From Chitinophagaceae bacterium (lineage in GTDB: Bacteria; Bacteroidota; Bacteroidia; Chitinophagales; Chitinophagaceae), in assembly GCA_028288595.1 (NCBI GenBank), contig JAQBNK010000164.1, forward strand, positions 32,272 through 96,271: DNA of 64,000 bases, given 5' to 3'. A program made the position numbers and the translations under genes. The stretch's first letter is position 1, and each line of letters begins with the position of its first letter. Positions 59,743 to 64,000 of this stretch are shown here, piece by piece. Under the pieces are notes generated by a model, which was not told the origin of the DNA, did not search any database, and saw nothing but the letters and a program-made list of their open reading frames with translations.

Positions 59743-60263
59743 AATGTTTCGATATGGCAGTCAATAAGAACTAAAAATAAAAGTTAGCGAATAGTTACCC
59801 ATCATGTACTATCATGTCCCTGTGTTGCTAAATAATTATAACTTGAGATCGAATAATACGGTTCGAACCCCTCATAGAACTCCCGAACCTTGTTTTTTTT
59901 TAATCTCAATCTTCACACTTCAGTTTTCTATTGACGCGATAATACCTAATGATTGGACTAATTGCCTGTTTGAGTAATGATTGCAAGCGGTTTATTTCAG
60001 CTATTTACTGCACAAACCATCTCATAGGTTGTTCTAACATGCCTATCACGTTGTTACTTTAATTTTATACTTTCTGTTTGACCACACAACTCTCTATTGG
60101 TACAAATCTCGCAACCTGTACCCATTTAAATAATGATCCCTTCGGCACAGGTGGCACAGTCAACACCATTGTTTTTTTTATTCAAAGGAAAATGATGCGT
60201 TTCGTTTTCTACTAAATAGTGAAAACCCATTACTAAATAAGGTTTTAAAAAATAGATTCACAA
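59743..60263. other. 521-bp gap before the rhamnose operon
   Basis: No supported gene is present. It should contain the operon promoter on the minus strand. The perfect 10-bp palindrome GGTTCGAACC lies at 59860-59869, and a related word (CCCGAACC) lies about 22 bases further on, so a regulator site is possible. No clear TAnnTTTG element was found in the right orientation. Confidence 0.4.
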
Positions 60264-61958
60264 TTAATATCCGGGATTTTGTTGTAAAGCAGGTGCTGTA
60301 TTCAATTCATTTAACGCAATGGGATATAAATAATTTTTTGCCAGGAATACCCTGTTCTCTACAGTAAAAGGTGTGTAGGTTAGCGAGGCTCCGTTTTTTA
60401 TTATTCTCATTCCTCTTACAGCACCATTAAAATATATATTACCCTGCATCCAGCGCCTTACATCAAAAAAACGATGGTCTTCAAAACATAATTCTACACG
60501 GCGCTCGTTGCGGATACGGTCACGCATTTGAACTTGTGACAGCCCGGCAGGAAGCACAGGCATTCCGGCTCTTACCCTGATTTGATTTACAGCATTATAA
60601 ACTTCAGTACTTGCTCCCACAGCTTCATTCAAAGCTTCTGCATAATTTAATAATGTTTCGGCATACCTGAATATCACCCAGGGTCTTCTCACTGTTGCAG
60701 GTGTAGTAACATTGTATGTTGCCACATCACTGAGGAACTTACGCATATAATATCCCGTTTTAGTCGCATTAGGATTGGAAGCAGGATTATCAAGACCACC
60801 ATCAAAGGTTTCTACTGCGCGGGATAACGTACCAGTTTTAAACGTCGATCCATTATAAACAATAAACCTGTTCAATCTTGGATCTCTGTTTAAATATGGG
60901 TTAGCCGGGTTGTAACCTGATGTCGGATCAGAAATGGGTTTGCCATTTGTCATCTCGAATGCATCTACAAGATCCTGCGTTGGATTTGTTCTTCCCAGGC
61001 CTCCTGTAAAACCAACAGGCGCATTGTTACTCTCAATGGCATTGGTAAGCAGTGCGGTTGTAGCAAAAATTACTTCTTTATTGTACTGGGTTGGTGCATT
61101 TGAATAATTCCAAAGATTGGTATAATCTACACTGTTTAATAATGCGTGCTTATTTAAATCAATTAAAGTTTTGGCTGCATTGGCTGCATTTTGCCAGCGT
61201 GCCAGGTCATTGGCCTCGTTGTATAACGGGCTCGCATAATATAAAAGCAATCTTGATTTTAAAGCCATGGCTACAGTTTTTGTAGCCCGGCCCCTGTTAA
61301 AAGGATCGCTACCATCATCATAAGGTGAAACAGTCCCGCTTCCGTTATATACCGCCGGTATCATTGCAATTGCAGAATCACAATCAAGACCAATTTGTTT
61401 TACAACTTCATCAACACTGTTCCTTGGCAGGTTAAGATTCTCCGTTGGAGAAAACGATCTTGTTGCCAACACTATTCTGCCATATCTTTTGAACAATTCA
61501 AAATGATACATTGCTCTTAAGAAAAATGCTTCCCCTCTTAATCCCGTAATATCTGATGCAGGATAGATACCACTGCCGGGAGATTTTGCTAAAAATTCAT
61601 TCGTCATTCTGATAGACGTATACAAAGTACTATACTGATCATCAAACGTAAGTGAAGGCGCCCATGTGCCATTGTTCATTCTGTTTATTGGATTACTGAG
61701 GTCAGAGCAGACTGCCTCATCCGATGCATCAGCTAAAATGGCACCACCAGATAAATTATATCGATCAGTTCCATAGCCGGTCCCCCCTAATCCACGGTAG
61801 GCAAAGTTTAAATATCCTCTTGCATTACGGTCTATGCCCCAAACCACATCTTCGGGAACCGGGCCCTCAGTGTAAGGAAACTCCAGAAAATCTTTTTTAC
61901 AACCTGAGAAGATTACCAGGAAGAAAATAATATTGAAAATGAATTTTCTATTTATCAT
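60264..61958 (-). CDS. SusD/RagB-type outer-membrane lipoprotein
   Basis: This 564-residue protein has a lipobox ('FFLVIFSGCKKDFLEFPY') and the SusD fold of TPR-like helices. Typical segments are 'TSIRMTNEFLAKSP', 'GLRGEAFFLRAMYHFELFKR', 'RATKTVAMALKSRLLLYYAS', 'WVIFRYAETLLNYAEALNEA', 'VYNAVNQIRVRAGMPVLP' and 'RIRNERRVELCFEDHRFFDV'. It caps the SusC channel and binds the incoming glycan. It lies 22 bp downstream of the SusC gene in the same direction. The rhamnose operon downstream suggests a rhamnose-containing glycan such as rhamnogalacturonan, but that is inference. The last residues are 'QQNPGY', a usual end for the family. Confidence 0.95.
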   Translation of the reverse strand: MINRKFIFNIIFFLVIFSGCKKDFLEFPYTEGPVPEDVVWGIDRNARGYLNFAYRGLGGTGYGTDRYNLSGGAILADASDEAVCSDLSNPINRMNNGTWAPSLTFDDQYSTLYTSIRMTNEFLAKSPGSGIYPASDITGLRGEAFFLRAMYHFELFKRYGRIVLATRSFSPTENLNLPRNSVDEVVKQIGLDCDSAIAMIPAVYNGSGTVSPYDDGSDPFNRGRATKTVAMALKSRLLLYYASPLYNEANDLARWQNAANAAKTLIDLNKHALLNSVDYTNLWNYSNAPTQYNKEVIFATTALLTNAIESNNAPVGFTGGLGRTNPTQDLVDAFEMTNGKPISDPTSGYNPANPYLNRDPRLNRFIVYNGSTFKTGTLSRAVETFDGGLDNPASNPNATKTGYYMRKFLSDVATYNVTTPATVRRPWVIFRYAETLLNYAEALNEAVGASTEVYNAVNQIRVRAGMPVLPAGLSQVQMRDRIRNERRVELCFEDHRFFDVRRWMQGNIYFNGAVRGMRIIKNGASLTYTPFTVENRVFLAKNYLYPIALNELNTAPALQQNPGY

Positions 61959-61980
61959 AAATCATTTTTGTAATAATTAA

Positions 61981-64000
61981 TTAGAGTCGAACCTTCAAAC
62001 CTAATGTGAATGTTTTTAAGTTCGGATATGCCGAACCGTAACCTGCGCCAGGCATTTCAGGGTCGATATTATTATCTGACTTTTTAAGATTTAGTAAATT
62101 ATAAGCGGCCGCATAAAGCTGAACATTACTAAGATGTAAATGGCCGCTCAGTTTTTCAGGTAAAGAAATTCCAAACAATACAGTCCGCAATTTCAGGAAG
62201 TCGCCTGACCGTAACCAGAAATCTGACTCCAGGTTATTATTTGTACTGGCAGGATTTGCCAGGCGTGGAAATAAAGCAGTGGTTGCAGTAGCCGGGGTAA
62301 ATCGTTGAAGGCTGAACTGATTCAAACCATCGGGGCCAGAATTAATAATGTTTTTAATTTGGATTGTACGGCCAGAGGCGCCTTCAAACTGTGTGCTTAA
62401 CTCAAAAATCTTATAAGTAAGATTAAATCCAAATCCATAGTAAGCCGATGGGATGTCGCTATAGTTAGTTGTTATTCTGTCGAGACTGTTTATCAGGCCG
62501 TCACCATTGATGTCTTTATATTTTATATCGCCGGGTTTTATAGTTCCGGCGGCACCTTGAACGGGGCTATTATTAATTTGACTTTGATCCCTGAAAAGAC
62601 CATCAGACAAGTATAACAATTTGGAAGAAGTTCCGGTAACATTTCCTGTGCTAAACCCGATAGCGGATTGATAACCGATTGTTCCAAAAGGTTCGTTTAC
62701 ATAATTCACTTCATTTTTAGCATAAGTATAATTTGCGTTAAGCGATATGTTTATCTTATCAATTTGCTTTTTGAAATTAAGCGATGTTTCAACTCCTTTA
62801 CTTGTTACAACACCGCCATTGAAGCCTGTTACACCAATGCCAAGTATCCCCGGCAAATTGGCGGCTGTTAACAGATCTCTTCTTTCATCTTTAAAATAAT
62901 CAACAGTTAAGGATAAAGATTTCCTTAATAAAACAATATCAATGCCTGCATTCAATTTTTTTATTTTTTCCCATGCTATATCTTCATTGACAAGAGACAA
63001 CGGATCCGAACTATTGGTTGCAGCGAAGCTGGTACCGAAAGGATAACCAAAACTGCCTATCCTGTAAAGGGTTCTAAAAGGTAATCTCGCTCCGCCGATT
63101 TCTCCATTACCGATCGTTCCATAAGAGCCCCTGATTTTTATATAGTTGAATGTGGAGGAAGTTTTAAAAAAAGGCTCTTCGGATAATATCCATCCCGTAG
63201 ATACAGCAGGAAAAAATCCATAACGGTGAGATTTGGCAAAGTTTTCTGTTCCCGCGTAACTTCCTACAAATCCGGCAAAATACCTGTTCATAAACCCATA
63301 GTCAACTCTCAGAGAGATTTGCTGGCCTCTGTAATCCAGGCGATCTGCTGTGGCATCTACCGAACGTTGAAAACGCAATGACGCATTGATCTGGTGTTTC
63401 TGAATAAATAATCGATCATAATCAAAGCCCAGCCACAGTTCATTTCTACGGTTGTTATTATTAAAGTTTGCGGGATAATAACTTAAGGGAGCCGGGGTTC
63501 TGTACGAAACATTATTTGTATCAACTACAACATAATCAGTAGTTAAACCAGATTGATAATTTCCCTGAGCATCGTATGAATACAACACGTTTGCAGACAA
63601 TCCTGTTGTTATGAAATCCAGTTTTTGTTTTGCAGTTAAACTGATCTGCATGGTTCTGGCAAGGTTTCTAACGTAGCCCCTGCCTTGTAATCTTCCCAAA
63701 GGATTATTGCGGAATGCAGTACTCCCGCCATAAGACCCATCACTGTTATGGATTGCAAATGCATTGGGCGGCAGATTATACAGATCATTTAAAACCGCCG
63801 TTGCACCATCTAAGGGTTCTCTTAAATTTCCTGTACGGCCTCCGGCATTTAATCCTACCAAAAGGTTTTTATTGATATCATAATCCAGGTTCACCCTGAA
63901 GTTTATTCTCTGAAATTTTACCTGGGAATTATAATCGTTGGTAGTAACAGGTGAGAATAATCCATCCTGCCTGTAATAACTGAGCATGGTAAAATACCGG
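61981..64000 (-). CDS. SusC/RagA-type TonB-dependent receptor (5' part off the window)
   Basis: About 673 C-terminal codons are visible. The frame stays open to the right edge, so the signal peptide, plug domain and early barrel strands lie outside. Visible features are beta-barrel strands ('NFRVNLDYDINKNLLVGLNA', 'INASLRFQRSVDATADRLDY'), the SusC-typical 'GIDIVLLRKSLSLTVDYFKD', 'GDIKYKDINGDGLINSLDRI' and 'PSAYYGFGFNLTYK', and the family end 'AYNLLNLKKSDNNIDPEM' to 'YPNLKTFTLGLKVRL'. It forms the import channel with the SusD lipoprotein encoded 22 bp later. The pair probably feeds the rhamnose operon. Confidence 0.95.
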   Translation of the reverse strand, partial: RYFTMLSYYRQDGLFSPVTTNDYNSQVKFQRINFRVNLDYDINKNLLVGLNAGGRTGNLREPLDGATAVLNDLYNLPPNAFAIHNSDGSYGGSTAFRNNPLGRLQGRGYVRNLARTMQISLTAKQKLDFITTGLSANVLYSYDAQGNYQSGLTTDYVVVDTNNVSYRTPAPLSYYPANFNNNNRRNELWLGFDYDRLFIQKHQINASLRFQRSVDATADRLDYRGQQISLRVDYGFMNRYFAGFVGSYAGTENFAKSHRYGFFPAVSTGWILSEEPFFKTSSTFNYIKIRGSYGTIGNGEIGGARLPFRTLYRIGSFGYPFGTSFAATNSSDPLSLVNEDIAWEKIKKLNAGIDIVLLRKSLSLTVDYFKDERRDLLTAANLPGILGIGVTGFNGGVVTSKGVETSLNFKKQIDKINISLNANYTYAKNEVNYVNEPFGTIGYQSAIGFSTGNVTGTSSKLLYLSDGLFRDQSQINNSPVQGAAGTIKPGDIKYKDINGDGLINSLDRITTNYSDIPSAYYGFGFNLTYKIFELSTQFEGASGRTIQIKNIINSGPDGLNQFSLQRFTPATATTALFPRLANPASTNNNLESDFWLRSGDFLKLRTVLFGISLPEKLSGHLHLSNVQLYAAAYNLLNLKKSDNNIDPEMPGAGYGSAYPNLKTFTLGLKVRL

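Noticed and set aside
59855..59890. tRNA T-arm resemblance (GGTTCGAACC)
   Set aside because: No acceptor stem, anticodon arm or D arm can be drawn around it. The match is due to the palindrome.

Overview
The window reads as a chromosomal segment of a Bacteroidota bacterium, most likely of the Chitinophagaceae. The signs are two SusC-type receptor genes (each cut by a window edge), one SusD lipoprotein, an ECF sigma/FecR pair, two very large secreted proteins with C-terminal type IX secretion (T9SS) sorting domains, LytTR two-component systems, A-rich start regions instead of strong Shine-Dalgarno sites, and matches to the Bacteroidota -7 promoter element TAnnTTTG. The family-level placement is inference. 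I see no rRNA, tRNA, CRISPR array, prophage, transposase or integrase.

Layout. 1-4675 (minus strand): ECF sigma factor, FecR anti-sigma factor and a SusC receptor that runs off the left edge. 4788-8103: an unrecognised conserved protein, then a YceI / outer-membrane barrel / YceI group. 8214-13030 (plus): zinc alcohol dehydrogenase, GT4 glycosyltransferase, an (alpha/alpha)6-type protein and a second GT4 enzyme. These converge on 13027-16988 (minus), which holds a soluble PAS histidine kinase, a response regulator fused to a Crp-type DNA-binding module, and a GH130-type glycosidase/phosphorylase. The whole looks like one regulated glycan-metabolism locus. 17265-27979 (minus): two giant T9SS surface proteins, one with 12 tandem DSYTW repeats, the other a LamG/Ig/TSP3/HYR mosaic carrying a C-type-lectin-like module whose halves are in reversed order. 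28450-32405 (plus): a periplasmic-propeller histidine kinase and a LytTR regulator.

32406-35857 is an accessory patch: a small secreted HExxH protein between two 115-bp direct repeats, a truncated secreted ORF, an AT-rich alpha/beta hydrolase, a large imperfect palindrome and an orphan lipoprotein. It ends at a strong terminator. 35858-43753: a secreted thioredoxin-fold protein, then TetR/TolC/MFP/RND efflux genes. 43882-46455: a GH9 cellulase-type enzyme fused to a CE4 (NodB) deacetylase-like domain with an A10 tract at the domain junction. 46814-53352: a LytS/LytTR pair divergent from an ABC ATPase and an ABC permease fused to an M1 aminopeptidase.

53552-64000 (minus) is an L-rhamnose utilisation locus: kinase, isomerase, mutarotase, fused aldolase/dehydrogenase and RhaT-type permease, with a SusD/SusC pair upstream. 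It suggests uptake of a rhamnose-containing glycan followed by conversion of rhamnose to dihydroxyacetone phosphate and lactate. No polysaccharide lyase, rhamnosidase or rhamnose regulator lies inside the window.

The most unusual structures are the permuted lectin module, the repeat-flanked metallopeptidase-like gene, the palindrome beside the hydrolase, the homopolymer at the GH9/CE4 junction, and the GT4/GH130 locus with its cytoplasmic sensor and Crp-type regulator.
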